Below, piece after piece: positions 1-11,339 of a stretch of 64,000 bases of DNA (positions within the stretch are counted from its first letter, which is position 1; each line of letters starts with the position of its first letter). The notes beneath the pieces are model-generated. The model worked only from the letters and a program-made list of their open reading frames with translations. It had not been told where the DNA came from and ran no database searches. Both the position numbers and the translations under genes were made by a program. The stretch is from Trissonchulus latispiculum (lineage: Eukaryota > Nematoda > Enoplea > Enoplida > Ironidae): NCBI GenBank assembly GCA_030248195.1, contig JASAND010028873.1, positions 1 to 64,000 of the forward strand, read 5' to 3'.

Positions 1-292
1 TTGACTACTCTTGGCAGAGTTAACAGTCTATTTGTTTTGCAAATTTTGCAGGAAGAGAGTAGCTAAAGCTTGGGTTCGTCGGCCCTGACAACGTTCGGCT
101 TTGGATTCAAACCTTGGAATATTAAAGCATATAAATCTGGAACAACTGTGATTAACCGCGCCAGCGCACAAGGACCAATGATTGACGAATTTAGAAGTGA
201 AATACATATTTCAGCTAGCCTTTGGAATAAAACAGAAAATCATAGTGAACTTGAAAATTTTGATAGAATTACTACCCCCCAAATTAAATTAA

Positions 293-1480
293 GACTGGGT
301 CTCTTGCGCTTCCCCCCCAGCCATAACTTTTAATTTTTTTTGACCAATAACTTTGAAATTTGGTATGGGAGCATACTGGAGACTTATGAATTCGAAAATT
401 AAAAAAAGTTTAAAATTTTAAATATTTTTTAAAAATTTTATATTTTTGTTTGGTAGGAGGGGGACATATAGGGAACCAAAAAATTTTTTTGAAAAAATTT
501 TGCTGAAAACTTGCACGAATCTGAAAACCGTTTTTTCATTCAGCTTTTCGTTACCTCAGTATGAGCTTACATGTTAAGCCAACTTTTTTCTTTTTTTTTT
601 TTTTTGTTTTGTTTTTTTTTTTTTCTTTTCTTTTTTTGCCCCCCCCTACTCAAAATCCTTAAAAACTTGACCACACGAGCTAAAATTTGGTGCGGGTATG
701 TGCGACCACGCGAGTCAAGTGACGCAAATCTTCGATTTCCGCGAAATTGAAGGCACTTTCGATTTCTAAGCGGTGGGGACCAGGAAACCGAAAAATTGTT
801 TTGTATTCGATTTTGCTGAAAAAGATGTATATAGGGGTTTTCGGGGCCGTAGAACTTGAATCTGAAGTCCGTTTTCAGTAGTCTGAATCTGAAGTCAGTA
901 TAAGCTTACATCTTAAGCTTACAGCTTTAGCTTATACTGAGCTAACGAAAAGCTGAATCGAAAAACTAGCTTCAGACTCGTGTTCTGCGACCTCGAAAAC
1001 AAACCCCTGAATACAACTTTTCAGCAAAATCGAAGACAAAAAATTTTTCGGTTGCCCTTGGTCCCCCATTACGAATCGAAAATATTGAATTTCGCGAAAT
1101 CTAAACATTTTGCTATATTTGAACTCAGCGTGGTCGAAAACATACCCATCCCAAATGTCAGCTCATTTAATCAAGTTTTAAGGATTTTGAGCACGTGGGG
1201 GGGTAAACGAGACAAGACCCGTTAAGTTTCAACGTTAGCTCATACTGAGCTAACGAAAAGCTGAATCGAAAAACGAAAAGCGCCCATGAACCCCCCCTAT
1301 GCAAGTTTTTCAGCAAAAATTTTTTTTTAAAAAATTATTGGTTTCGTCCCCCACCAAACAAAAATTTAAAATTTTTTAATTTCTGAATTCATAAGCCTCC
1401 AGTATGTACCCATACCAAATTTCAAAGTTATTGGTCAAAAAATCAAAAGTTATGGCTGGGGGGGGGAGCGCAAGAGACCC
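293..1480. mobile_element. Palindromic non-autonomous elements, one nested in the centre of another
   Basis: The outer element starts at the GGTCTCTTGCG word near 296 and ends with its complement near 1,479. Its two halves (about 293-620 and 1,225-1,480) are inverted copies. A second palindromic element (about 640-1,222, ends GGGTCTTGTCTCGTTTACCCC and complement in the clean right-arm copy) sits at its centre. Both share an inner hairpin motif, CAGCTTTTCGTTAGCTCAGTA with the complement following. The mirror copy is 35,577-36,722 with the inner element at about 35,838-36,443. Confidence 0.7.
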
Positions 1481-1496
1481 ATAAAATGTTCTGCAG

Positions 1497-1832
1497 CTAG
1501 TGGACCTGGAGAGAATTTTCTGAACCAAACTTTACGTCTTTGCTGCTACTGTCCGCCGCCCGAGTACAGAATTGAAACTTAAGCGTGGAGCTGACAGCTG
1601 TGAATTCCTTGTTCACGTGACCATCTGTCGCATACTTGCAAGAGGACAGAACTTCCTCAGCAATTATCTTTTTATATTTAATATCAGCGTTAGTCCCTTG
1701 GGTACTTTTAAAGCCGAAAATTTTTAAGTTCAGATGAACCATTTCATGTTCAGGTGCACCATATATTATTTGAGGAACTGCATTTGTTTTAATGAATTGA
1801 ATGAATACTAATAACAGACTATACAGACGCAT
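1497..1832 (-). CDS. Uncharacterised small secreted protein (left-arm copy)
   Basis: A 111-residue frame beginning with a plausible signal peptide (hydrophobic residues about 4-14, cleavage plausible after NA near residue 18) and containing two cysteines. I do not recognise the family. The same protein, unchanged, is encoded at 35,224-35,559 in the right arm. It starts 50 bases beyond the end of the actinoporin-like gene 1 and runs in the same direction, so it could also be 3' untranslated or downstream sequence. Its stop lies just before the palindromic element at 293-1,480. Real-gene status is uncertain: no intron, known domain or homology could be checked. Confidence 0.35.
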   Translation of the reverse strand: MRLYSLLLVFIQFIKTNAVPQIIYGAPEHEMVHLNLKIFGFKSTQGTNADIKYKKIIAEEVLSSCKYATDGHVNKEFTAVSSTLKFQFCTRAADSSSKDVKFGSENSLQVH

Positions 1833-2573
1833 AAAACATAAAACAATTCTTAGTTCGTAGCACTAGTTAACTACATGCTTAATTATCGCTTAGCACCATC
1901 GCAGTATGGCTGAAGAACGGGGGCGGCATCGGCCTTGCAGTTGACAGGGACAACTTTGATGTTGATCAGAGGTTTGTGGCTGGTTCCCATGTTTCCACTC
2001 ACACAGATCTTATCATTGCAATAGCTTGATGGTCTCTGAATGATAATAGTATTCGCTCTCGAACAGAAGGGACCATTTCGGTAGTACATCTTGTCGAACC
2101 AGTCCTTGTTATGTTCATCCCTGGCGATGATTCAAGTCCATCCAGTTAGAATGAAAATCAAAACTGTAAGGAGGTTGACCTGAAGCTACGAAAACCAGAA
2201 AATAAGTAACTTGCTTAAGGAAATTGGAATGTTGAAGGTTTATCTATGGTCAGTTTTCGATTAACCCTCTGACTCCTGAATTGTATGGGGTCAGCTACAG
2301 TAGACGGCTGGTTTTATATTTTAGGCACTCAATTTTTCACTCTAAGAGTACATACAGGGGTGGGACTGCTTCCACGCGATAGAGAACTAGTTTCTCTGCA
2401 TATTGTAAATCAATCATGGTTTTCCAATATTGCCGCATCCAGCAAAATTTGAAGTGATAATTCCGCATACGCAGAGTGCACCGAGACTTGAGAGCACTCA
2501 ATGCATCTAATTCCGCAGACGCATACCTATTGAATAGTAACATTAATGAGGGCAATTCTTCTTTTTTTCGAAC

Positions 2574-3793
2574 TTAAGGGGGGGGGTCACTTTTTCGCCG
2601 ATTTTTCGACCATCTCCGATTTTGCTGATTTTCACATATTTTGTAGTCCCCATGGGTCCGCGAAACAAGACAAGTGCGTTTTGCGAAATATTGCTTCTAT
2701 CGTTCTGTACATGCCCTTAAAGGTGACCTCGACATGTGTTAAACATAGGAAAATGAAAAAGTTAGGTTAAAAAGTTTGTGGCTGACAAATTTTTTGCTGT
2801 ATAAGAGTCAGAACTTTGAAACCTTTTCAGAACCATTAAGGACATATTGTAGAGTGCAGCTATCTCCTCTGAAACGATTGTGTTCAGTATTGGATTTTTG
2901 GCGAATTTTTAAAGTCAGAATTTTGGAAAATCGCCCATTTTTGGACCATGAAAAACAGCACCTACGGTACTCTTTTGCTTGTCCTGAACGATTGGCAAAC
3001 GCTACAGAAACGGCCAATAGATAGCTGCACTCTACACTTAAAGCCGCGTCTTATGAAAGTACTCGCATGTTTCTATCATCTACAGTAAGCTCAAAAAACT
3101 TGCCACAAAAACAGCAAATTTTGCTAAAAATGGCCATTTTTCATAATTTTCACATTCTTTTGATAATTTCTCACTCATTATGTCGTAAAAGATCACCAAA
3201 CTTGGCAGATTAATTAATATGTCTATGTATGTCACATAATGTGGCCAAAACAAATGCGTCAATATTGAACATGCTGCTGTGGCGGCACCATTGATCTTTA
3301 TAGGTGAAAAATGTCAATTTTAAAATTTTTCCAAATATAGACAAAATGGGTATCAATCGATAGCTAATGGAACGAGGAGCAACGTTTCTCATACAACCAT
3401 GGGTCTAAAATGTTGTCTGTGCAAGATAGAACGAGTTAAAGTTATACTGGGCAATCCTGCAAGGTTAGGTCAGTGCAGCACTCAAGCATGCATTATGAAC
3501 GCCTGGATAGCTGGCCTTGAGCCACGTCTGCACTTAAATATTACCTTAGTAAAAGCTTTAATTTGGTGTATCGGTTAACCCTGCTTTCGGTCGCGTTTGG
3601 TCTCCACCTGACCTTGCAGGGCTCATCGCCGGAATTTTCAAGTTTTCCGGCTTTGAACCTGAATAACTCTGTCAGTTTAATTTCGAACGCTAATATTCTA
3701 AGTTATTTTTCAGAACATATGGGGGCATATTATGTGTAAAAACGAGCGAAATCCGTGACTATCGATTTTTGACCAAAGTGACCCCCCCCTTAA
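2574..3793. mobile_element. TTAA-bounded 1.2 kb non-autonomous element
   Basis: Bounded by TTAA on both sides with short terminal inverted repeats (TTAAGGGGGGGGTCACTTT and complement). TTAA target duplication plus G/C-rich ends suggests a piggyBac-type MITE, by inference only. Internal small frames are not conserved protein-like. It lies in the second intron of gene 1. Related copies: 7,770-9,017 (opposite orientation), 28,049-29,289 and 33,266-34,484. Confidence 0.6.
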
Positions 3794-3794
3794 G

Positions 3795-4113
3795 TTAATG
3801 AAATAAAATAAGAAAGTGGTCTTTTGTTACACCGTATCAAACAAACAACATAATAGTGCTTTTCAAACTACAAACAGGCAAGCAATAATAACAATTTATT
3901 TTGGTTTTATTGGTTTGAGAAAGTTGTACATTCATTCTCCTTAACTATTTTCCCCAACTCGTTTGGGGAGGAAATAGTTAAATTGGGATCATCCGTGTTA
4001 AGATATATTTAAAGGGCGAAATAAAAGTTATAGAAGTGGTAAAGTTGCGTAAGGGCGCCCGTGTATGTTTGATACGGTGTAACTAAAAACCACTTCCTAC
4101 TTTATTTCATTAA
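3795..4113. mobile_element. TTAA-flanked 319-bp MITE with about 46-bp terminal inverted repeats
   Basis: The ends TTAATGAAATAAA(A)TAAG and complement continue into AAGTGG..TTTGTTACACCGTATCAAAC and its complement, so the inverted repeats are about 46 bases long. It directly abuts the TTAA of the preceding element (TTAAGTTAA at 3,790-3,798). The mirror copy is 32,946-33,264. Confidence 0.65.
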
Positions 4114-4574
4114 CTTATGTAATTTTCAAAAAAAGAAAAAATTCCCTCATTACTGTTACCATTCAGCAGGTGTGCGTCTACGGAATCAGATGCCTTTTGC
4201 TTAAGCGGAACTAAGTTGAACAATTTTCGCTGCAGTTGCACCCAATGTAAAACTTATGTTTAACTGGTTTCCCTGTACAATTAGCTCACAGATAAGACGA
4301 TGCTCACATATGCTCCAGAACAAGATAATGTAAGATTTCTCAAATCCACTTTCTTACCACATAACAATGATCCGGTACCCGGTATTTCCAACCTTCCACG
4401 AGACAGTTCCCGAAGTACCGGTTGCGGTGCTTCCTGTCTTGTGGGTGATCATGGCTTCCCGACTAGCGGGATTAACCTCTCTTGGTGGATCCTTAATAAA
4501 TCTGAAAAAACATGGGCAAACATGAGTTCAAGCAACAGTTGTCCATTGTCCAATTGTCCGCAATGAAGATTTCC

Positions 4575-4925
4575 TTAACTATAGGGCTGTGCAGCGGTCT
4601 TCGAGCCCTGGGCACGGAAATTTTATTTTGGGGTCGCCCCGACTTTGGATGAAAGCCCGGCCCTTTTTGAGAGGCCGAGCCACGTACGCGGCTGTGCCCT
4701 CCGTGCGTGCCGGGTGCACCGGGCCTGCCGGGCTCAGTTTTCGAGTCTGAGACTTGTAGCGGCCCGGGCTTTGAGCCCGGCCTAGTAGCGGGCCCGGGCT
4801 TCGGAGACAGGGCCTATCACCGGGCCCGGAGATTTAATGCCGGAACAAAGAGCGAACTCCAGGCTTAGATGATTGGGATTGGGCCTCGGGCCGGCCCTGG
4901 TCGATACTTTACGGCCGGGTCCGTC
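4575..4925. repeat. GC-rich CGGGCCCGG repeat island in the first intron of gene 1
   Basis: About 350 bases that are much richer in G+C than the surroundings, with many GGCCCGG, GAGCCCGG and CCGGGC words. It resembles the interior of the hAT-like MITE at 60,648-61,080 but has no clear terminal repeats. The mirror copy is 32,125-32,480. Confidence 0.5.
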
Positions 4926-5383
4926 AATTTCTTATCGGAATAACTCTACTTAACTACACGCTTAGAGCTGATGCACGAAACTATGGCAGAAATGCGAAAA
5001 CAATAAAAATGTATTGCTGTGAATGTTAACTTTTAATACTCACCCACTGATAGGATATGCCTTCGGTTCCGTCAGGGGCCATCTCGCAAAGTTTTCTACT
5101 TCAAATCCGCAAACCACGCTGTATTCAGCCTGAGCCATCAAAGCATTTGTGGTGGTATCGGCCAAAGAAGCGCCGGTTTCCATAAGAGTGTCGCCAGCAC
5201 CCTAAACGGCATCAACGAATATGCCGAAATCAACGTTGCAACAGAAGTTATGAGCATCATAAAGAATAAGCAAGTTTTCATTTTGATTGATCTGAACTTA
5301 CAGACTATAAAGCAGTAGGAACAATGCTGTAATTAAGTCATATGTGCTTTAAGCATTTAGGCTGAAATCATGGATCGGACAAG

Positions 5384-5790
5384 GGGATCAAAAATTTTTT
5401 GTCCCGCTTTTTTGGAGATAGTGGTTTTCTAAGGTGGTGAGCTCCAATATCAAATTAGTTTTTCAATTCAGCTTTTTGTTAGTACCGAGAGTTTTAAAGT
5501 TGTAACCGTAATATACACGCTCATGTTGGTTTCAGAAAACGAAACGCTGAATCGAAAAATCGATTCCAGATTTGTGCTGAGCGCTCCTGAACACCCATGC
5601 ATGCAAGTTTCAGCGAAATTCTTTTATTCTTTATGTACCTACCAAATTTAAATTTAAATTTAAAATGTTTTAGCTTTTTAAAGTTTTTGAATTCATTAGC
5701 CTCCAGTATGCATCCATATAAAGTTTCAAAGTTGTTGGTCAAAAAATGAAAATTAAAGCTGTTGGGAAGCGCAGAAGATTCACAGTTTCA
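5384..5790. mobile_element. Palindromic element relic
   Basis: Contains the family signature: CAGCTTTTTGTTAG, then GCTGAATCGAAAAATCGATT on the other side of a diverged centre, flanked by T/A-rich arms. The mirror copy is about 31,275-31,690. It lies just upstream of gene 1. Confidence 0.5.
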
Positions 5791-5839
5791 GCGATTTTTG
5801 AGGAATAATAGCGGCGACGGCAAAAAACCGTTGCGGTTC

Positions 5840-6366
5840 TTTTCGATTACCCCCCACCACTCAAAAATCCTTAAAACTTGACCAAACTAGCTAAAGTTTG
5901 GAATGGGTATGTTTTCTTCTACGCTGAGTTCAAATATCGCAAATTTCTTTCTTATTTTGCTGAAAAGTTGGTTGTATATAGGGGTTTTCTTGGTCGTAGA
6001 ACATGAAGCTGAAGTCAGTTTTCTGAACATGAGCGTGTATATTAAGGTTAGAACTTTAACACTCTCTTTAACGCCAGCTCAGTATCATCTAAAACTTTAA
6101 GCTTAAGATGTAAGCTTATACTGAGGTAACGAAAAGTTGAATCGAAAAAACGGACTCTAGATTCGTGTTCTACGAATTTGATTTCCTCGTGGTCCCTCCC
6201 TTAGAATTCGAAAAAATCGAATTTAACGAAATCGAAAAATCTTGCAATATTTGAACTCAGCGTAGTCGAAAACATATCCATACCAAATTCTAGCCCATTT
6301 GGTCAAGTTTTCAGGATTTTGAGTGGCGGGAGGGGGGTGGGAGTCGAGAATCCGAGACAAGACTCA
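5840..6366. mobile_element. Palindromic element
   Basis: Inverted halves run from the CCACTCAAAAATCCTTAAAAC word near 5,850 to the complement near 6,330, with an internal hairpin around 6,095-6,145. The mirror copy is 30,715-31,215. It belongs to the same superfamily as the inner element at 640-1,222. Confidence 0.6.
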
Positions 6367-7769
6367 TTGCTCAGCAAAGGTTTAACTGAGCCATAGAATT
6401 TGCTCAAATACAAAATATCTAACATCTATGGAAACATAGTAGTAGAACGATTTGACATGATACAAAGTTTCAAAACAGTGCAAACGTTCCAATTAAAAAA
6501 TTAAGCTAGTTTTCATGACTGACGATTGAGTTAGTGAGTATTTTTTTCCGGATAAACCATCCTTGGTAAAAATTTTGCAACAATTTTGGCAATCAGCCTC
6601 GGCACGACGACAGTTGTTCAAATGCAAATCCGAGTCATATGGACAATATGCTCGCCAAATGCCGTGAGTTTTTGAATCAACAAAGCGATTCACCCACTCT
6701 GTGATCACTTGGTTCACCTTGAGTCATGGATACAGTCAATTGAGAACGAATCGAATGAACAGAACAATGGTACTATATTATTCATCATTTTTAATCAGAT
6801 TGACCTTTGGCCTTTTGGATTAATTGTTCATTCGGCTCCGCAAAGATTGAGCAAATTGAGCCTAAAGAGAGAAAAATTTAGAGAAGCTTAAGTAGAACAT
6901 TTTTCAAAAGACAAAGCGAAATCTGGTATTCTACTATGAAGCCGCAAATCTACTTATTTTGTGCATATTGTGTAAGCGCGCACTTATTTTGTAAGCAGTT
7001 TTCAAAGATCATTTACACGTTGTGGCCCCTCCTGCCACAATATTTGAATGTTAATAATGGTGTTGTTTGAGGTTTGAAATGTTTTGGGAAAGGGGGACCT
7101 GTTTGCAGACTAAGACTTGTGTCCACAATTACAATACGTACATGTGCGTTAGACCACAAAAAGTAAAAAATTGAGCCCTCGAAGGATTGGTGGTTTTTAT
7201 TTTGTCAAGAATTTTCCAGAATCATATGGGCTCCGAGCCCCTCTCCTTTCTGCTGTGATACAGTTGTCCGAAAAATGAAAAATTCTCACAGATGAACTGA
7301 TTTTGCAGGGTCATTTCTCCTATGGTCATCTTTCATAGATTAGATCGGTCTAAATCTTTTGTGTGAGCAAAAGGCGCGCCCACTGTGATAAGATCTAATT
7401 TTTCATCCTCCAAGGGAAAATAATTTGGTTCTTTGTCGGACTCTTTCCATTGTCCTAGATCCGAAGACATCTCGTCAGGAGCCCAGTAGTGTCCCGTCCA
7501 GTGTTTAAAGAGGACGAAATTTTCCATCAAACTGACCAGCAGAATCCACCAATTATTTGACCCTGTCCAAGTGGCTGGCTTCTGCCTACTACATCTGTCT
7601 TTAGTTTTCAAAATGCCAATTTTGATTTTTGATCTTTTCAGTGTCGTAATGATTTAGTAAGGCAGAATATTTTAGCAGAACGTGATGGGGATCCCGATTC
7701 CACTAAAAAACCGTTGTCTATCGTTTCATGCAAGCGCTTCTTGTTTTTCCTTTGCTTTTGCTTCTTAAC
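6367..7769. other. Intergenic sequence with no supported gene
   Basis: About 1.4 kb between the divergent genes. Short frames are present, including one at 7,333-7,611 whose mirror copy near 29,440-29,715 is broken by indels and a stop, which argues against coding. No RNA gene was recognised. The mirror stretch is 29,290-30,714. Confidence 0.5.
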
Positions 7770-9017
7770 TTAAGGGGGGTCCACCATGAAAAATTTTATG
7801 ATCGCGGATTTCAGCTCATTTTCACACAAAATTTTGTCACATATGTCCTGCATATCGAGTTTCAATTTCAAGTAGTTTCGTTTAGTACTTAACGAGTAAC
7901 CGGCTATTAATTGCATGCAATTTGAAAACAGGTGAAAACGGCGGTACCGCATCAAATAAAAGCACTTTACACCTGAACTTCCTTGAGAATGGAGCTATAT
8001 TCGGTTGTATGTTTGATATCTGATGCAAACAAAGAACTTAGGGTAGCTTTTAACGGAAAACGTTTCTTTATGACTTTATTTAGTGATTTTAGGAAGTAGC
8101 ACCGACGCTGGAAAGCCTTGACCACGAAAATCATTTAACGGCCGATAACTTGAATTTAGTGCATTTGCGAGCAATGGTCCAAGAAGAAAAAATGTTTCCG
8201 ACAATGAGAGCTTTCGATTGATATAAAATTTAACGTATTTCGAAAAATTTGAAAAATCGCTATTTTGAGATTATGGTTGTCAGACCCCCATATTTGACCC
8301 CAGCGACCAACTGGGTGCACTAGCCTGCACCATTTGTGCCTAAACTTGACCTAAAGTCATCAATTATTGTGCGCAAATAGATAGTCTAACATTTTATAGG
8401 TCTGTGTTGCCATAGCTCTAGGTTATTTTACCAAAAAACGGGAATTTCCTACTTTTTGCTAAAAATTGAGTTCTGCGCCAGAGAATTCTCGAAATCGAAC
8501 AGAGGTAACCAGGATCAATTGGTATCGTTCGAAATGTCTTGTCATAAGCTGTGATTTGTAGGAAGTAGAATTTTTAATTAGGGCTTACAGCTTTTCAGAA
8601 TATTTCATCAAACTTGCTGACCCCCAATTTTAGCATTTGCAAAACAGTCAAATTTTCTGTTCGTAAACTTAAAAAATTAATTAAAAATTTTTGAAGGCCT
8701 AAATTAAAATTCTGCTTCCTACAAATCCCCCTTCGAGATCGTATATATGACATAGGATGGACGTTGAAGTGCTCCATTTTTGTCGTTGGCAAGATTTCTC
8801 TAGCGCACGGAAAAATCACCACTTTTTCCGTTTCCTATGTTTAAGACATACTGACATCAACTTTGAGGTGAAGTTACTAGCTAACTGTAAGAGATTCGAC
8901 ATTCATTACAAAAAACTCATTAAAATATACCAATCTGGACAACAAAATATGTGAAAATTAGCAAAATCGGAGATGGTCGAAAAATCGGCCAAAAATGGAT
9001 TTTTCCCCCCCCCTTAA
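7770..9017. mobile_element. TTAA-bounded 1.25 kb element (second copy, inverted relative to 2,574-3,793)
   Basis: TTAA boundaries at 7,770-7,773 and 9,014-9,017 with GGGGGGTCC and complementary C-run ends. The right end contains GCAAAATCGGAGATGGTCGA, the complement of which lies at the left end of the 2,574-3,793 element, so the two are one family in opposite orientations. The mirror copy is 28,049-29,289. Confidence 0.6.
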
Positions 9018-9504
9018 GTGCTTCATTTAACTTGATTTAATCTAATTTTGAGAGGGCAATTCAGTCTGTTTTCAGATTCATGTTTTTCCAATTCCGAATT
9101 CGTGTTTGGAGCAAAGGTAGCGATTTTCTGCAAGCTTGAGAGACGATGAAAGCTGAAGTTGAATTTGCTGAAGAATTCAAAATTTATATTTCTATTTTCT
9201 ACAGCCTCAGCGTTTTTTGTTTTCAGAATTTCATTTCAATCATGTTCTTCAAGCTGGTAGCGATTTTTCTGGCGCTTATTCAAGTGGTTGGAAGCGACTT
9301 TGACGTAACCTCTGCATTGATTGGCGCTGGCGCCTCTCTGGCTGGGACGACGACCAACGCTCTGATGGCGAATAATGGATACAGTGTGACCTGCGAGAAG
9401 CGAGACGGAGAATTTCTCCCGTTGGCCCCTTTCGGATCCTAAGGTCTATGTTGTCAGCAGGTAAGTGACTTTGAAGTATCATTGCAGTCAATTTATTTTA
9501 ATAT

Positions 9505-9575
9505 TAACTTATAATAATAATAATAATTATTACTATTACAATTATTATTCAATATTAAAATTTATTATTATTAAA
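9505..9575. repeat. (AAT/ATT)n microsatellite
   Basis: Runs of AATAATAAT and TTATTATTA in the first intron of gene 2. The mirror copy is 27,488-27,560. A G homopolymer of about 22 bases follows at 9,718-9,739 in the left arm only; in the right arm it is a short C run, which again suggests unreliable sequence on the left. Confidence 0.8.
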
Positions 9576-9577
9576 TT

Positions 9578-10110
9578 GGGTCTCTCCCATTATCCCCCCC
9601 AAAGCTCCGAAGAAGTATCGAAGAAGCACAATTTGACTGAGTTGATATTTGGTGGGACTGGGTTTTCGGACGTGCTGATTTCAAAAATTCAAAAATTTTA
9701 AAATTCTAGTTTGGTAAGGGGGGGGGGGGGGGGGGGGGGACCAAGGAGAACCAAAAAATTTATTGAAAAACATTTTGCTGAAAACTCACTTACAGGGGTT
9801 TTCTGAAGTGCTAATCACGAATCTGATATCGGTTTTTCGATTCAGCTTTTCGTCTTACATCTCAAACTTAAAACGTAGCTTATATTAAGGTAAACGAAAA
9901 GCTGAATCAAAAAAATGATTTAAGATTCGTGATCAGAAACCCCAGAAAACCCCTCTGTGCAGGTTTTCAGCAAAATCTTGGACGCTTTTCAGCAAAATCG
10001 AAGACAAAAGTTTTCGGTTTCCCTTGGTTTTCCCCCCATACGAATCGAAAAAATCTAACTTCGCAAAATAAGGGTATGGGGGCTTTTCCAGAAAGATCCA
10101 GTTTTCGTCG
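9578..10110. mobile_element. Palindromic element in intron 1 of gene 2
   Basis: Starts with GGGTCTCTCCCATTATCCCC and contains the paired CAGCTTTTCGT ... ACGAAAAGCTGAATC hairpin words around 9,845-9,910. The mirror copy is about 26,985-27,495, where the halves are better preserved. Its right end grades into a different relative of the family. Confidence 0.55.
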
Positions 10111-10736
10111 TGATTTATGCTGAAAGCTTTGCATATAGGGGTTGCATTTTAAGCAGAGTAAAACCGGGCGTTAAGGGACAGCAAATTTTTCCGTCTATTA
10201 AGGAAACCGTTTTGAAACCATGGATGTATGTGCGTATGTGATGATGATGTGTGTGTGTGTAAAAATTTAAAAAATTTAAGTTTTTGAAAGAGCGGATTAA
10301 AGGTGACCGAAAAGTTTTTGTCATCGATCTTGCTGAAACGTTGTCTGTCATGGTTTTGTGGGTCGTAGGGAGAGGAATGCAATGCCCGTTTTTTGATTCT
10401 GTTATCTGTTAGTTGAGCTATTAAGCGAATGCAATAAGCATATCTCTGTTTCCAGAGGAAATGCATTCAAACTTGACTAGCTCAATCGACACAGTCTTGC
10501 GTTAGCAACAAGTTTACTTGCAGGGATTTGTTATTGTTTTGCAATACGAAAGGTGAGGTTTGCAATATTTAATTCCAGATATGTGAGAGATCCCCGCGTG
10601 AGGTCCATCCGGCCAAACGTGAAGGGTGACCCACAAGACGGACAGCACCGCAACGGGGACATCGGGGACCGTCTCATGGAGAGGGGCAACACGGACTACC
10701 GAATTATTGTTATGTGGTAAGTCAAGCTGTTTCTAT

Positions 10737-11338
10737 GGATCTTTTCAGGATAACCCCCCATATCCAGATTTCGCAAAACTTGGACCAAATGGGAGCTGAA
10801 ATTTGATTGGGGTATGTTTTCGACCACGCTGAGCTTCAAATATCGCAAAATTTTTCGATTTTCGCGAAATTCGATTTTTTTTTCGATTCGTAAGGGGGGA
10901 CCAAGGTAAAACTGAAAAATTTTTGTCTTCGATTTTGTTGAAAAGTTGTATTCAGGGGTTTTCGGGGTTGCAGAACACGAATCTGAATTCCATTTTTCGA
11001 TTCAGCCTTTCATTAGCTCAGAATAAGCTAAACTTTTAAGCTTAAGGTGTAAGCTTATACTGAGCTAACGAAAATCTAAATCGAAAAACGGACTTTCAGG
11101 TTCGTGTTCTGCGACCCCGAAAACCCCTGAATACGACTTTTCAACAAAATCGATGACAAAACATTTTTCGGTTCCCCTTGGTCCCCCCTTACGAATCGAA
11201 AAACTCGAATTTCGCGAAATCGAAAAACTTTGCGATATTTGAACTCAGCGTGGTCGAAAACATACCCATACCAAATTTCAGCTCATTTGGTCAAGTTTTG
11301 CGAAATCTGGGCCTTGGGGGGTTATCCTGAAAAGATCC
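10737..11338. mobile_element. Palindromic element in intron 2 of gene 2, ends GGATCTTTTCAGGATAACCC
   Basis: A near-perfect palindrome of about 600 bases. The terminal 23 bases at 10,737 and 11,338 are complementary (GGATCTTTTCAGGATAACCC and complement), and the halves match nearly throughout to a centre near 11,035. The mirror copy, 25,754-26,346, is the cleanest example in the window. Confidence 0.8.
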
Positions 11339-11339
11339 G

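Larger units (their letters stand above)
1883..5281 (-). pseudogene. Actinoporin-like gene 1, left-arm copy, frameshifted
   Basis: Reverse-strand counterpart of the intact gene at 31,776-35,173, with exons at 5,044-5,281, 4,358-4,501 and 1,883-2,179. Exon 2 keeps its exact length (144 bases) and both splice sites. Exon 1 is one base shorter than its right-arm mate (238 against 239) and carries several changes around the signal-peptide end. Exon 3 is 297 bases against 295, with single-base losses in the stretch coding for the NWMG-type motif near 2,135-2,143 and extra bases near 2,058-2,066. The frame cannot be read through as written. This is either pseudogene decay or unpolished sequence; neighbouring frames on this arm are identical to the right arm, so the damage is concentrated in these exons. 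Confidence 0.8.

Noticed and set aside
4300..4566. 88-codon frame identical in both arms
   Set aside because: It lies antisense to exon 2 of actinoporin-like gene 1 and its introns; identity between arms reflects the palindrome, not coding.
7333..7611. 92-codon reverse-strand frame between the divergent genes
   Set aside because: The mirror copy near 29,440-29,715 contains indels and a stop; no domain.
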